60,899 nucleotides of DNA from Bacteroidota bacterium (GCA_030706145.1 JAUZPB010000016.1:1-60899); one strand, 5' to 3'. Counted from the first letter of the stretch, positions 34,514-43,343 are shown. Made by a program: numbers and translations. The notes: generated from the letters alone by a model not told the origin.

Positions 34514-36465
34514 AAGCTGCTCTTTTCTGTTGTGCGTGACTTGCGAAAAACTATATTTTTCTTCGGTATGTTTTTCCCTTCTGAGACAAAATTCCCTTCA
34601 ACAAAGATCTTGGATTTATTAAGAAACTTAAATTTGGCAGCTTTCTTTACAGTTAATGTTGCACCTAGTGGAACCTTCAGGTCATTGCCTATTATAACAT
34701 TTCCATCCATTTCTGCTTTGTCTTCTACTTCCCCCTCCCAGTAATTAAAGTATACATTAGCCGTCATATAATCCTTTTCGTGTCTGATCGAAGTAATTGC
34801 TATGTGCGTCTTCTCTGACTTTTCAGTTCTGCCACTCCCATATTCTCCACCCCATGAGCACGAAGATGGATGTGTGGCATCGGTAAGCTTGTCTTTTATG
34901 TGACCTTTTACTTGTAGCTCTGAGAAGAAGTCGGATCTTAAACTTAAAAGCCGTGGGAATCTTTTTTTATCTTGTGGATACCATGTCCAGTCCAGCCCTT
35001 TTGTTGTTATCTCCCAGTTTGACCTGCCGCCATCGGGCAGATAAGTAAATACCCAGGCGCCACCTCTGTTTTCCATTTTTCCGTCATCCAGATAGTCATA
35101 CTCCCCTGAAAAATTTCCATTCCACATCTTTGGACGCTTGTAATCTCTGGGGTAATTGTCATTTGGTATAGGACTGCCATAATAACCATTGTAAGGTACA
35201 GCTGTTAGAAGGTCTATTATATTGTCTGCAAATGTATTTATGAGTTTTGTCTTTTCTTTTATGTGCCAGATGAGTATTCCCTTGTTATAGCCAAAAAGCG
35301 GGAATTCATCATAGTTACTGAAATTCTTGTCGAATTCAGTTGCATTATGAAATTCTACTAGGAAATATTCATCCAGGTTATCTGAATAATTTTCTTTTAT
35401 CATTACCTTAAGAATTCTTTTATATCCCTGCTTTAGTTGCTTTTCTGACAAAGGATAGTTTACATCTGCTAATTTTACTTTCCCGATATAGCTTTTGAAG
35501 TTTTTCTTTGTGACTGTCAGAATTTCCTCTGGCTTTATCCACCCCAGGAATATCAGGTCATGCGAAATTATTGGCGGGTATCCATATAGTGAGTGTTCAG
35601 AGACAATGGCTGCATTGTGATACATCATATCATAGCCGTAGAGAAGATTTGTATGATCTTCTCCTGAAATGACATCAAAGCCCCGGTCAGGAAAACCATT
35701 AAAGCCTTTGGGCGCCCCGGCAAGCCTTCCTATTATATGCATCCTCTCATGTGCAATTGCATTTACTTCCCTCTGAATGCTGACCGGCCCTTTATAGTAA
35801 GTCTTTCCGGAAGAACCCTTTATTTCAGTGTCCCATTCGACAGTCCCTCCATGCTGCGTGTTAAACTCATTTTTATTCATACCTGAAAAAACAAAATGAA
35901 TAGCTTTTACTTCTGAAAAAGCATTTTTATTGTCATTATAGACCTTCTCTGCAACTTGACTAACCATTTGGTGCCAGTTGTTCCAAATAACATCATTGCC
36001 GGAATTTGACCCCTTCCCTATCCACTTACTCAGACTGTCTTTCGTAAGATACATCCTGCCTGAAGGAGCCTTTATAAAGTCGAACTCTACGTTATACTTG
36101 CCCCCTGAATGTGAACTATAGAAATGATTTAGTGCAGGCTTATACCACTTGTCAATGGCAATTGAGCCTCCATGAGAAGCCATGTAATCTGACAGGAGTG
36201 TTCCATCTGGAAATGCCCCCAAGGGAGGAAACTTGTCATTGCTCTTTATTACAGGATATGATGTATCCCTGTCGGGAAAGCCCATGATTATTACAAGCTC
36301 TTTTGAATTGCCCGTTATGCTTACAGTCTTTTCATTTGTTTTCTGCTGCTGCTGCTTTTCTAGTTTACTTTTTTTTGCAGACGAGGATGTTTGGGATAAT
36401 GTCTCACTTACCCCAAAAAGTATGACCAAAAAGAATAACACAAAAGGAAATATATGCCTGTTCAT
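34510..36465 (-). CDS. Secreted M6-like metalloprotease
   Basis: This 651-residue protein has a signal peptide (about residues 1-24) followed by a Lys/Gln-rich linker. The zinc motif HExxH is AHERMHIIG (His239, Glu240, His243), with FPDRGFD about 15 residues later and YDMMYH, as in M6/immune-inhibitor-A-like peptidases. The start YSSHSGGKYNVEFD also fits that family. The last 70 residues resemble a beta-helix or carbohydrate-associated repeat (…LKVPLGATLTVKKAAKFKFLNKSKIFVEG…). There is no obvious type IX secretion tail. It probably degrades extracellular protein; the substrate is unknown. Confidence 0.82.
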   Translation of the reverse strand: MNRHIFPFVLFFLVILFGVSETLSQTSSSAKKSKLEKQQQQKTNEKTVSITGNSKELVIIMGFPDRDTSYPVIKSNDKFPPLGAFPDGTLLSDYMASHGGSIAIDKWYKPALNHFYSSHSGGKYNVEFDFIKAPSGRMYLTKDSLSKWIGKGSNSGNDVIWNNWHQMVSQVAEKVYNDNKNAFSEVKAIHFVFSGMNKNEFNTQHGGTVEWDTEIKGSSGKTYYKGPVSIQREVNAIAHERMHIIGRLAGAPKGFNGFPDRGFDVISGEDHTNLLYGYDMMYHNAAIVSEHSLYGYPPIISHDLIFLGWIKPEEILTVTKKNFKSYIGKVKLADVNYPLSEKQLKQGYKRILKVMIKENYSDNLDEYFLVEFHNATEFDKNFSNYDEFPLFGYNKGILIWHIKEKTKLINTFADNIIDLLTAVPYNGYYGSPIPNDNYPRDYKRPKMWNGNFSGEYDYLDDGKMENRGGAWVFTYLPDGGRSNWEITTKGLDWTWYPQDKKRFPRLLSLRSDFFSELQVKGHIKDKLTDATHPSSCSWGGEYGSGRTEKSEKTHIAITSIRHEKDYMTANVYFNYWEGEVEDKAEMDGNVIIGNDLKVPLGATLTVKKAAKFKFLNKSKIFVEGNFVSEGKNIPKKNIVFRKSRTTEKSSF

Positions 36466-36578
36466 AAAAATAAAGCGTCTCTTTTCTCTTTTATTACTTA
36501 ATTTATCCCTTTATACACAAGAGCGCAAGGAAAGAAAGTATATTCCCCTAAAAGCATTTCGATATTTATAAAAATAAA

Positions 36579-36610
36579 TTTGCATTTCTGAAGAAACAGC
36601 CTTATATTTG
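36579..36610 (+). promoter_or_regulatory. Bacteroidota-type promoter of the ArsR/GIY-YIG gene
   Basis: TTTG at 36579-36582, 20 bases, then TATATTTG at 36603-36610, a full match to TTTG-N19-21-TAnnTTTG. The expected transcription start is near 36616, which is itself an ATG. This argues for the next in-frame ATG at 36655 as the start codon. Confidence 0.72.
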
Positions 36611-36611
36611 T

Positions 36612-36627
36612 TTCGATGGATATCGAA
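36612..36627. promoter_or_regulatory. Candidate operator at the transcription start
   Basis: TTCGAT, four bases, ATCGAA: a perfect 6-bp inverted repeat immediately after the -7 element. A further TTTCGATAT occurs at 36557-36565, 54 bases upstream. ArsR-family repressors often bind such sites, so autoregulation by the encoded protein is the simplest reading. Confidence 0.5.
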
Positions 36628-36654
36628 TTATATTTAATATTATACTTGTTTACT

Positions 36655-37764
36655 ATGGAAATAAAAGAAAGCATTAGCCTTATGAAGGCCCTAGGTGACT
36701 CATCGAGGCTACAGATTGTAAATTCGCTCTTGGAAAAACCACAGTACCTCGAGGAAATTGCACAAAGGCTGGGACTTGCAGTTTCAACAGTTTCTTTTCA
36801 TATGAAAAAGCTTGAGTGTGCAGGACTCATACGTAAGGAAAAAGAACAGTATTATGTGGTCTTTCACATTAATGAAAAGGTCTTCGAAAAGACGCTAAAA
36901 GAAATAATATCTTTTGAAAATTCATACAAAACACTGCAGGATGATAGAATACGCAGCTATAGACAGAAGGTAATCAGCACATATTTCCTTGGAGGGAAGC
37001 TACTCAGGATGCCTTCGCAGTATAAGAAGCGCCTGATCGTTTTAGAAGAGATAATGAAAATATTTGAGAAGAACAGAATTTATCTCGAAAAGGAAATTGA
37101 TTCTCTGATTGAAGAGATAAATGAAGACTATTGTGCTATAAGGCGCTATTTTATTGACGAAAGAATGATGCGCCGTGAAAATGGGAAGTATTGGGTTGAC
37201 TCAGATTATGTTAATACGACAGGAACCGATGAACCCGCCTTCATTTCTATGCAGGAAAATTCAAAAAAGAATAGGAGAAAGAAAAATATGAGCTCTACTA
37301 CAAACAAGGCTGAAGAAGAAACCAAAACAGAAGAAGCTGAAGAAATAAAAGCTGATGAAATTAAAGAAGAAAAGATAAAGACAATTGATGCGCAAAAACG
37401 AAAAGAGATTATAAAGAACTATAAACAGATGCCTACTCCTATGGGAGTATATCAAATAAAAAATCTTAAAAATGGTAAAATTTTAGTTGGAAGCACAAAG
37501 AACCTTTATGCCAGAAAAAACAGAGAGATGATGTCCTTTAGCCTTAAACTTTGCGAAATAAAGGAGCTGCAGGAAGCCTGGGATGAGCTTGGTGATAATG
37601 GCGTTGTCTTTGAAGTAATAGATACACTCGAGCCAAAGAAAGATGAACCGGATTATAACTACACAAAGGATCTTGAAACCCTCGAGGAATTATGGCTGGA
37701 AAAATTACAACCTTATGGTGATAGAGGTTATAACGAGCTTAAAGCAAAGAAAAATAAGAAATAG
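36655..37764 (+). CDS. ArsR-type regulator with DUF2087 and C-terminal GIY-YIG domain
   Basis: The protein has 369 residues from ATG 36655. Residues about 3-75 are an ArsR-type winged helix (LMKALGDSSRLQIVNSLLEKP…LGLAVSTVSFHMKKLECAGLI). Residues about 120-185 match DUF2087 (KKRLIVLEEIMKIFEKNRIY…DYCAIRRYFIDERMMRRENGKYWV). A charged Lys/Glu linker follows (about 200-255). From residue 263 there is a GIY-YIG-like domain (GVYQIKNLKNGKILVGSTKNL…LEELWLEKLQPYG), in which the second signature is LVG rather than YIG. No metal-binding Cys pair is seen in the winged helix, so the signal is unknown. It is convergent with an MFS exporter gene. Confidence 0.85.
   Translation: MEIKESISLMKALGDSSRLQIVNSLLEKPQYLEEIAQRLGLAVSTVSFHMKKLECAGLIRKEKEQYYVVFHINEKVFEKTLKEIISFENSYKTLQDDRIRSYRQKVISTYFLGGKLLRMPSQYKKRLIVLEEIMKIFEKNRIYLEKEIDSLIEEINEDYCAIRRYFIDERMMRRENGKYWVDSDYVNTTGTDEPAFISMQENSKKNRRKKNMSSTTNKAEEETKTEEAEEIKADEIKEEKIKTIDAQKRKEIIKNYKQMPTPMGVYQIKNLKNGKILVGSTKNLYARKNREMMSFSLKLCEIKELQEAWDELGDNGVVFEVIDTLEPKKDEPDYNYTKDLETLEELWLEKLQPYGDRGYNELKAKKNKK
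37273..37290 (+). promoter_or_regulatory. Internal ribosome-binding site and ATG inside the fusion gene
   Basis: AGGAGA at 37273-37278 lies nine bases before an in-frame ATG at 37288, exactly at the junction between the DUF2087 part and the linker. Initiation here would yield a separate 158-residue protein with only the linker and GIY-YIG domain. Confidence 0.45.
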
Positions 37765-37769
37765 TTATA

Positions 37770-37803
37770 GGGATAAAAAGCAGTTATTTGCTCTTTTTAT
37801 CCC
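37770..37803. terminator. Bidirectional terminator
   Basis: GGGATAAAAAG pairs with CTTTTTATCCC-like sequence (37770-37803) between two convergent stop codons, with A-rich and T-rich flanks. Confidence 0.8.
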
Positions 37804-37814
37804 TTGTTTCTTCC

Positions 37815-39155
37815 TCAAGGCATTGATTTTAGTTTTGGTACAGCAAAAAATACAAGAACTGTAACTAAGATCAATATCGTTGAATTTATTATAAGTGCTG
37901 CAGGCTCTCCCATATGTTCTGCAAAGGATCCAACAATCAAAGCCCCGATTGGCATAAAACCGAAAAATCCTATACTGTAAATACCCATTACACGCCCCCG
38001 GAAATCATCTGAGACAAGAGTCTGTATAAGAGCATTTGCTACGTTAAAGGTAAGTATCTGTGCCATTCCGACTGCTACAAGCAAAATAAGTGAAACAGGC
38101 AGGTAATGCACTAAAGAAAAAAGCAGGAGAAATATTGGATATGAAAGCATCCCAAATGTAAGCAGCTTCCCCTTTATCTTTAAGTGGCTTACCGTAGCAA
38201 TAAAGAGCGCAGCAATTAATGCTCCAAGACCTCTTGCCGACTGAAGGTATCCATTTGTTGCAGCATTGCCATGCAGTATCTTAACTGCCCATGCTGGTAC
38301 AAGTGTAGCAAAGGAAATTCCGAAAAGAGCAAAAAATACGACGAGTATTATGACAGTCCTTATTATTTTCTGAGACTTGAGTACATAAGACATTCCTTCT
38401 TTTAATTCTGCAAGCGCATTCTTTGACTTTCTTTCTGTTGGCTCATATTTAATTCTCATCATAACAAGGGCTATAATAACGCCTATAAAAGAGACCCCGT
38501 TTATCGTAAAACACCATGCAGGCCCAAAGGCTGCATATGTAAGACCTGCAACGGCAGGACCTATTGCAGTTGCAGAATTAAACATCGTGGAATTCAGTGC
38601 TATTGCATTTACAAGATCTTCTCTTCCTTCTATTAGCTCAAGAACGAAGGCCTGTCTTGCCGGTGAATCGAATGCATTTGCAACCCCAAGGCCAAAGGCC
38701 AGTAGTATTATATGCCACGGCTGTACTGTGTTTGTAAATGTAAGGACAGCTAAGATCATTGCCAGAATCATCATAAAGCTCTGCGTGATCATTAGCACTG
38801 TCCTTCTTGGCACGCGATCTGCAATTACTCCGCCATAAAGCATAAAAAGCCAGGCTGGTATACCAGAGGCAAATCCAACATAGCCTAAGAAAGCCGGAGA
38901 ATGTGTAAGCTGAAATATCAAATATCCCTGCGCAGTTGTTTGCATCCATGAACCTACCAGGCTAGTCATCTGACCCCAGAACCATAGTCTGTAGTTCCTG
39001 TGCTTTAAGGCTGCAAAGGTCTTATTCCAGCTTACCTTTCCTTTTAATTTATTTACTCTTAAACCATCTTTCCCATCTTGAATATGCTCGCTAGTAGCTG
39101 TCTTGTCTTTTTTATTTTGTTTTTCTATTGATCTGTTTGTCATTTTCTCATGCAT
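37815..39155 (-). CDS. MFS transporter (MFS_3/EntS-like exporter)
   Basis: This 446-residue protein has a polar Lys-rich N-tail of about 45 residues and twelve membrane segments. The opening FAALKHRNYRLWFWGQMTSLVGSWMQTTAQGYLIFQLT and GGVIADRVPRRTVL are typical of the MFS_3 group, which includes enterobactin exporter EntS and many drug/macrolide pumps. The ATG at 39155 is preferred over the one at 39257, which lies upstream of the likely -7 element and operator repeats; ATG 39143 is another option. The substrate cannot be predicted. Confidence 0.85.
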   Translation of the reverse strand: MHEKMTNRSIEKQNKKDKTATSEHIQDGKDGLRVNKLKGKVSWNKTFAALKHRNYRLWFWGQMTSLVGSWMQTTAQGYLIFQLTHSPAFLGYVGFASGIPAWLFMLYGGVIADRVPRRTVLMITQSFMMILAMILAVLTFTNTVQPWHIILLAFGLGVANAFDSPARQAFVLELIEGREDLVNAIALNSTMFNSATAIGPAVAGLTYAAFGPAWCFTINGVSFIGVIIALVMMRIKYEPTERKSKNALAELKEGMSYVLKSQKIIRTVIILVVFFALFGISFATLVPAWAVKILHGNAATNGYLQSARGLGALIAALFIATVSHLKIKGKLLTFGMLSYPIFLLLFSLVHYLPVSLILLVAVGMAQILTFNVANALIQTLVSDDFRGRVMGIYSIGFFGFMPIGALIVGSFAEHMGEPAALIINSTILILVTVLVFFAVPKLKSMP

Positions 39156-39172
39156 TAAATTAACATTTCCCA

Positions 39173-39214
39173 ATGTAAATAAATTGATGTAAATACATTG
39201 GTGTAAATACATTA
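39173..39214. repeat. Three direct repeats before the MFS gene, likely operator
   Basis: ATGTAAATAAATTG (39173-39186), ATGTAAATACATTG (39187-39200) and TGTAAATACATTAG (39202 onward) repeat every 14-15 bases between the likely transcription start and the MFS start codon. The core TGTAAATACA is partly palindromic, as for a dimeric regulator. Confidence 0.65.
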
Positions 39215-39217
39215 GAG

Positions 39218-39225
39218 CAAAAGTA
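39218..39225 (-). promoter_or_regulatory. -7 element of the MFS promoter
   Basis: On the minus strand this reads TACTTTTG, a perfect TAnnTTTG. No TTG is found at the ideal 19-21 spacing upstream, so an activator or a weak -33 is implied. The start would fall just before the direct repeats. Confidence 0.45.
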
Positions 39226-39288
39226 TATCCATATAAATACAATCTCAGTTTTATCACAAGTAAAAAAGAGAGAGAAAGATTATCAAAG

Positions 39289-39317
39289 AAAATAGCTGCA
39301 CAAAGCAGCTATTTTTC
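39289..39317 (-). terminator. Terminator after the aldo/keto reductase gene
   Basis: AAAATAGCTGC (39289-39299) pairs perfectly with GCAGCTATTTT (39305-39315) around a 5-base loop, flanked by T-rich sequence on either strand. Confidence 0.85.
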
Positions 39318-39352
39318 TCAAAAAAATCTTAAAAAAATATCACAGAAAAATC

Positions 39353-40336
39353 TTACTGATAGCTGAATCCCTTGAATAAATCCTTCATAAAAAGGAAGTC
39401 TTCACTTGTAAGTGGTTTATCAGCAGCTTCCAGATTTACAATTACTTGCTTAAGATTTCTAAAGCCTGGTATTACACCTCCTACAACATTATAATGTAAT
39501 AAATATTGCAATGCGGCTCTAGATAAAGATTCTGGGCTAGAACCGAACCTTTGCTTTAAGGCTTCTATCTTTGGTTCAAGTTTGCTAAGGTTCTCGGGTG
39601 TAAACCTGTTTGAATTAGCCCTGTGATCTCCTGCTTCAAATTTTGGCGGATTATTCTTATCATATTTACCTAACAAGAGCCCTTGTGCTAATGGGCCAAA
39701 TGTAATAAAGGATATTTTATTTGCCTCAAGAAGCTTTCTGACAGGTGTGCCATCGGCAAGGAACCTGTCATCTATCGCACTTGCAAAGCTCTGAAGTACT
39801 TCAGGCTTTACTTTAGGTATCAGCTTTTCAAAATCCTTGTTCGAATAAGCTGATTGTCCAATAAGACGTATCTTCCCTTCTTCCTTAAGACGATACATAA
39901 CTTCAACTGCAGCATCAAGGTAGCGGTCATTTTCACCAAAATCTCCATGGTGAAAATAATAAATATCTATATAGTCTCTTTTCAGATTTACAAGTGATTG
40001 TTCACATTGATGTCTTATATGCTGCGGCTCGTATGCATGCTCAGCAGTTCCGGGGAACCATCCAACTTTTGTCGCAATTACAACATCCTTTGACCTGTTG
40101 CCAAGTATTCTTGATAGCATTCTTTCTGCTCTTCCATTACCGTAGACATCGGCATTGTCAAAGTGGTTTACACCCTTTTCCAAAGCATAATTTACTGCTT
40201 CAGCGACTTCTTTTTCATCAACATTTGCCCAGCCATTTGGCGTTCCGTTTACCCAGTTCAGCCCTCCCATCGTCCAGCAGCCTAAACCGATCTCTGAGAC
40301 CTCAATATTGCTTTTTCCTAACTTGCGGTATTTCAT
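39353..40336 (-). CDS. Aldo/keto reductase
   Basis: This 327-residue NAD(P)H-dependent oxidoreductase has a TIM-barrel fold. The catalytic tetrad is readable: Asp and Tyr in HFDNADVYGNG, Lys in VIATKVGW, His in YYFHHGD. The cofactor end (…SRAALQYLLHYNVVGGVIPGFRNLKQV) is also standard. It resembles the YghZ/general stress branch of aldo/keto reductases. The physiological carbonyl substrate is unknown. It is a single gene with its own terminator. Confidence 0.93.
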   Translation of the reverse strand: MKYRKLGKSNIEVSEIGLGCWTMGGLNWVNGTPNGWANVDEKEVAEAVNYALEKGVNHFDNADVYGNGRAERMLSRILGNRSKDVVIATKVGWFPGTAEHAYEPQHIRHQCEQSLVNLKRDYIDIYYFHHGDFGENDRYLDAAVEVMYRLKEEGKIRLIGQSAYSNKDFEKLIPKVKPEVLQSFASAIDDRFLADGTPVRKLLEANKISFITFGPLAQGLLLGKYDKNNPPKFEAGDHRANSNRFTPENLSKLEPKIEALKQRFGSSPESLSRAALQYLLHYNVVGGVIPGFRNLKQVIVNLEAADKPLTSEDFLFMKDLFKGFSYQ

Positions 40337-40560
40337 TTAATTATTCCTTCTCTCATGAATATTAAAATATTTGTATTGAACAGAGCTATTAGTCTGGCAC
40401 TGTTTACATTTTAATTTAAATAATGTTTCAAATTAAAATAAAGTGAAAACCTAAATATACTCGCTCAATTGGGAAAATAAAACAATAGTCTTAACTGATT
40501 ATCTATTGACTGGCAATATGTGTTAAAAAGAAAGCTATAGGAAAGAAACCTTTTTATGAA

Positions 40561-40568
40561 TATTTTTG
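40561..40568 (+). promoter_or_regulatory. Possible -7 element before the GroES-like gene
   Basis: TATTTTTG matches TAnnTTTG 29 bases before the GTG start, but no good TTG lies 19-21 bases upstream of it. Confidence 0.35.
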
Positions 40569-40596
40569 CATTGTAAAATTATCAGGAGCCTAGTAA

Positions 40597-40962
40597 GTGG
40601 TGAATACAAGTAAAATTATTGTCGTAGGTGACAGAGTACTAATAAGACCGGAAGAAGATTTAAATAAAACAAGCAGCGGATTATATCTGCCGCCAAGTGT
40701 ACTTGAAAAAGAAAGAATTCAAAGCGGGTATGTAATAAAAGTTGGACCTGGATATCCCGTTGGAGCCCCAGTAGATGATGACGAGCCATGGAAAGAATCA
40801 AAAAAATCCACAAATTATATCCCTCTGCAGGCAAAAGAGGGGGACCTTGCAGTCTTTATGCGTAAAGAAGCTATCGAAATTGAAATAGAAAAGGAAAAAC
40901 TACTTATCGTTCCACAGTCGGCAATTCTGCTGCTTTTCAGGGATGATTTACTGAATTTCTAA
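40597..40962 (+). CDS. GroES-like co-chaperone family protein
   Basis: This 121-residue protein has the Cpn10 fold signature: VVGDRVLIRPEEDLNKTSSGLYLPPSV near the start and …EIEIEKEKLLIVPQSAIL at the end. An insertion (about residues 55-85, DDDEPWKESKKS) and the lack of the usual mobile-loop sequence set it apart from housekeeping GroES. No groEL is next to it. This variant family is common in Bacteroidota. The start is GTG, with AGGAG eight bases upstream; a second GTG follows directly. The function may be a specialised co-chaperone. Confidence 0.82.
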   Translation: MVNTSKIIVVGDRVLIRPEEDLNKTSSGLYLPPSVLEKERIQSGYVIKVGPGYPVGAPVDDDEPWKESKKSTNYIPLQAKEGDLAVFMRKEAIEIEIEKEKLLIVPQSAILLLFRDDLLNF

Positions 40963-40996
40963 ACCTTTATTAAAAACTTCATTAAACGGGTGAACC

Positions 40997-42703
40997 ATGA
41001 AAAAACTAAATTCAGCAGCCTTTGTTAAATCTTTTCTTATTCTTTTTTTTTCAGTTATATTAAATAATATTTATTCACAATCAGAAAAAGAAAAAATGAA
41101 TAATGAGTTTTCGCAGTTCCTGAAACAATATGTGGAAAAAGCCGACAGACTTAGCAAAGAGGCTAACCTGGCCTACTTTAATGCTACTATTTCCGGTAAA
41201 AAGGAAGATTATGACAAATCTGCGGATTTAGAGATACAAAAAAGTAAGATCTATACGAGCAAAGAAGATTTTGCTAAGCTGAAAAAGTGGAAAGAATCAA
41301 ATCAGATAACAGATCCTATACAGAAAAGGGTCCTGGATGTCCTTTATGATGCTTATCTTGAAAATCAGATAAATGAAAATGAACTTGCTGAGATGATCAA
41401 CATGAGGACTGATATTGAGAATAAATTCTCAACCTACAGGGCAGAAGTAAATGGGAAAAAATTTACTGACAATGAGATAGAAGATATACTGAAGAATTCA
41501 ACTGATTCTAAAGAGCTTAAAGATGCCTGGATGGCAAGCAAAAAGATCGGTAAGGTTGTAGCCGATGATGTTATTAAACTAGCAAAAATGAGGAATCAGT
41601 CTGCCAGGGAACTGGGTTTCAAGAATTTCCATGACATGAGCCTTAGGCTCAGTGAGCAGGACCCCAATGAGATCGAGAAGCTCTTTGATGAACTTGATAA
41701 TCTTACAAGATCGTCTTTTGCAAAACTTAAAAGCGAAATGGATGATGTCCTGGCAAAAAAGTATAATATATCCAAAGATGAGCTTATGCCATGGCACTAT
41801 CAGAACAGGTTCTTTCAGGAAGCTCCAAAGATCTATAATGTAGATCTTGATACTTATTACAAGGATAAAAATGTAGTTGACCTTACAAAAGCTTATTACA
41901 AAGGTATTGGACTGCCGATAGATGAAATGGTTGAAAAAAGCGACCTCTATGAAAAAGAAGGGAAATACCAGCATGCTTACTGCACAAATATTGACCGCGA
42001 GGGTGATGTCAGGGTCGTCTGCAATATAAAACCAAACTATAACTGGATGAATACAGCTCTGCACGAGTTTGGTCATGCTGTTTATGATCACTATCTTGAT
42101 CACACGATCGACTGGGAATTAAGGGAGCCTGCACATACCTTTACAACAGAAGCAATCGCAATGATGTTTGGACGATTTGCCTCTAGCCCTGCCTGGATGA
42201 AAGATATGCTAAATATCTCTGATGAAGAAAAAGCAAGAATTGCTGAAGAGGGTTTCAAATCCTTAAGACTCGAACAACTCGTATTTAGCCGCTGGGTACA
42301 GGTCGTCTATAGATTTGAAAAGAGTATGTATGATAATCCTGATCAGGATCTGAATAAACTCTGGTGGGATCTTGTTGAAAAATACCAAATGATAAAACGC
42401 CCTGCAGATAGAAATGAACCTGACTGGGCCTCAAAGATACATATTGCAAGTTACCCATGCTATTATCATAACTATATGCTGGGTGAACTACTTGCCTCAC
42501 AGCTTTACTACCATATTACAGAGAAGGTCTTAAATTCTACTGACTATAAAAATCAGAGTTTTGCAAATAAGCCTGAAGTTGGAAAGTTCCTTACGGAAAA
42601 GATCTTTAGACCAGGAAGAATTTATTTCTGGAACGATATGATCGAAAAGGCAACAGGCGAAAAATTAACTGCTAAATATTATGCAAAGCAATTTGTAGAT
42701 TAA
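40997..42703 (+). CDS. Secreted M2-family (ACE-like) zinc peptidase
   Basis: This 568-residue protein has an N-terminal signal (residues about 5-28, ending …NNIYSQ). It is a gluzincin of the M2 peptidyl-dipeptidase type: HEFGH at 356-360 and the third zinc ligand Glu about 24 residues later (AHTFTTEAIAMMFGR). The N-terminal helical lid (AYFNATISGKKEDYDKS…, …LYDAYLENQI…) and the M2-like C-terminus (NYMLGELLASQL) agree. Members clip dipeptides from peptide C-termini in the periplasm. It starts 34 bases after the GroES-like gene, so co-transcription is likely, but a functional link is not clear. Confidence 0.9.
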   Translation: MKKLNSAAFVKSFLILFFSVILNNIYSQSEKEKMNNEFSQFLKQYVEKADRLSKEANLAYFNATISGKKEDYDKSADLEIQKSKIYTSKEDFAKLKKWKESNQITDPIQKRVLDVLYDAYLENQINENELAEMINMRTDIENKFSTYRAEVNGKKFTDNEIEDILKNSTDSKELKDAWMASKKIGKVVADDVIKLAKMRNQSARELGFKNFHDMSLRLSEQDPNEIEKLFDELDNLTRSSFAKLKSEMDDVLAKKYNISKDELMPWHYQNRFFQEAPKIYNVDLDTYYKDKNVVDLTKAYYKGIGLPIDEMVEKSDLYEKEGKYQHAYCTNIDREGDVRVVCNIKPNYNWMNTALHEFGHAVYDHYLDHTIDWELREPAHTFTTEAIAMMFGRFASSPAWMKDMLNISDEEKARIAEEGFKSLRLEQLVFSRWVQVVYRFEKSMYDNPDQDLNKLWWDLVEKYQMIKRPADRNEPDWASKIHIASYPCYYHNYMLGELLASQLYYHITEKVLNSTDYKNQSFANKPEVGKFLTEKIFRPGRIYFWNDMIEKATGEKLTAKYYAKQFVD

Positions 42704-42765
42704 ACTGTTGTGGCTCTAAAAAGCGTGGACTAAAAGATATGCCAGTTTCTTCATGAAAGATTTAT

Positions 42766-42808
42766 TAAAAAGGGCTGCCTCTTTAATTTTAGAGATAGCC
42801 CCTTTTTT
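42766..42808. terminator. Bidirectional terminator
   Basis: AAAAGGGCT..CTCT pairs imperfectly with AGAG..AGCCCcTTTT between convergent genes, with T-runs on both sides. Confidence 0.75.
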
Positions 42809-42827
42809 CTTCTTAAAGTTCTTCTTC

Positions 42828-43343
42828 TTAAAGTTTTTCTTCCCTCTCTCTTTTCCTTTCGTAATTCCTTTGTTTTAGAGTCTGGAGTAGTTCGTCACTT
42901 TTTTCCTTCCTGATTTTGCTTAAAATAATTGTAAGCAGATCGTTTATTTTGCTTAGGTGGAGTGAAAATGCAATTGTTATGTTTTGTTTGCCGTCATGTA
43001 TGGCTACAGGCTTATTCTTTAGTCCGCTGAAAATGCTTCCTGTTATCTTGTCGATATCTTCAAACCTTATCTGCACTATCTTTTTACTGAATGGAAAATC
43101 TGAACAGATCATTTGTGTGTCATCTACTTCGATCTTGTATGGAAACATTTTGTAAAGCTTGAAATAAAATTTGTTTAGAAAATAGATAAGAAAAATGTTT
43201 ATTGCCGCTGGTACAAGGCTTATCGAACTTATGCGCAATGCTACGATAGAGATAAAAAGGTACAGGAACATTAGTATCGTCAGCGGAATATTAGCATAAC
43301 GATACACTAGCCTTGCTATGAGTGGATATGTGAATGTGAGCAT
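42828..43343 (-). CDS. Membrane protein of unknown function with PH-like C-terminal domain
   Basis: This 171-residue protein has two or three hydrophobic segments in the first 65 residues. A soluble part follows that looks like the pleckstrin-homology-like bacterial domain (YKIEVDDTQMICSDFPFSKKIVQIRFEDIDKITGSIFSG…). A charged tail (KRNYERKREREEKL) ends it. The start ATG 43343 is chosen because AGGAAGG lies directly before it; the longer frame begins ten codons earlier without a ribosome-binding site. Related proteins are uncharacterised. Confidence 0.65.
   Translation of the reverse strand: MLTFTYPLIARLVYRYANIPLTILMFLYLFISIVALRISSISLVPAAINIFLIYFLNKFYFKLYKMFPYKIEVDDTQMICSDFPFSKKIVQIRFEDIDKITGSIFSGLKNKPVAIHDGKQNITIAFSLHLSKINDLLTIILSKIRKEKSDELLQTLKQRNYERKREREEKL

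Noticed and set aside
39156-39257. Longest MFS frame starting at 39257
   Set aside because: It begins upstream of a perfect -7 element and the operator-like repeats, and adds an implausible Tyr/Leu-rich extension.
41579-42103. 174-codon minus-strand frame opposite the M2 peptidase
   Set aside because: It is an antisense shadow of a conserved coding region without its own start signals.
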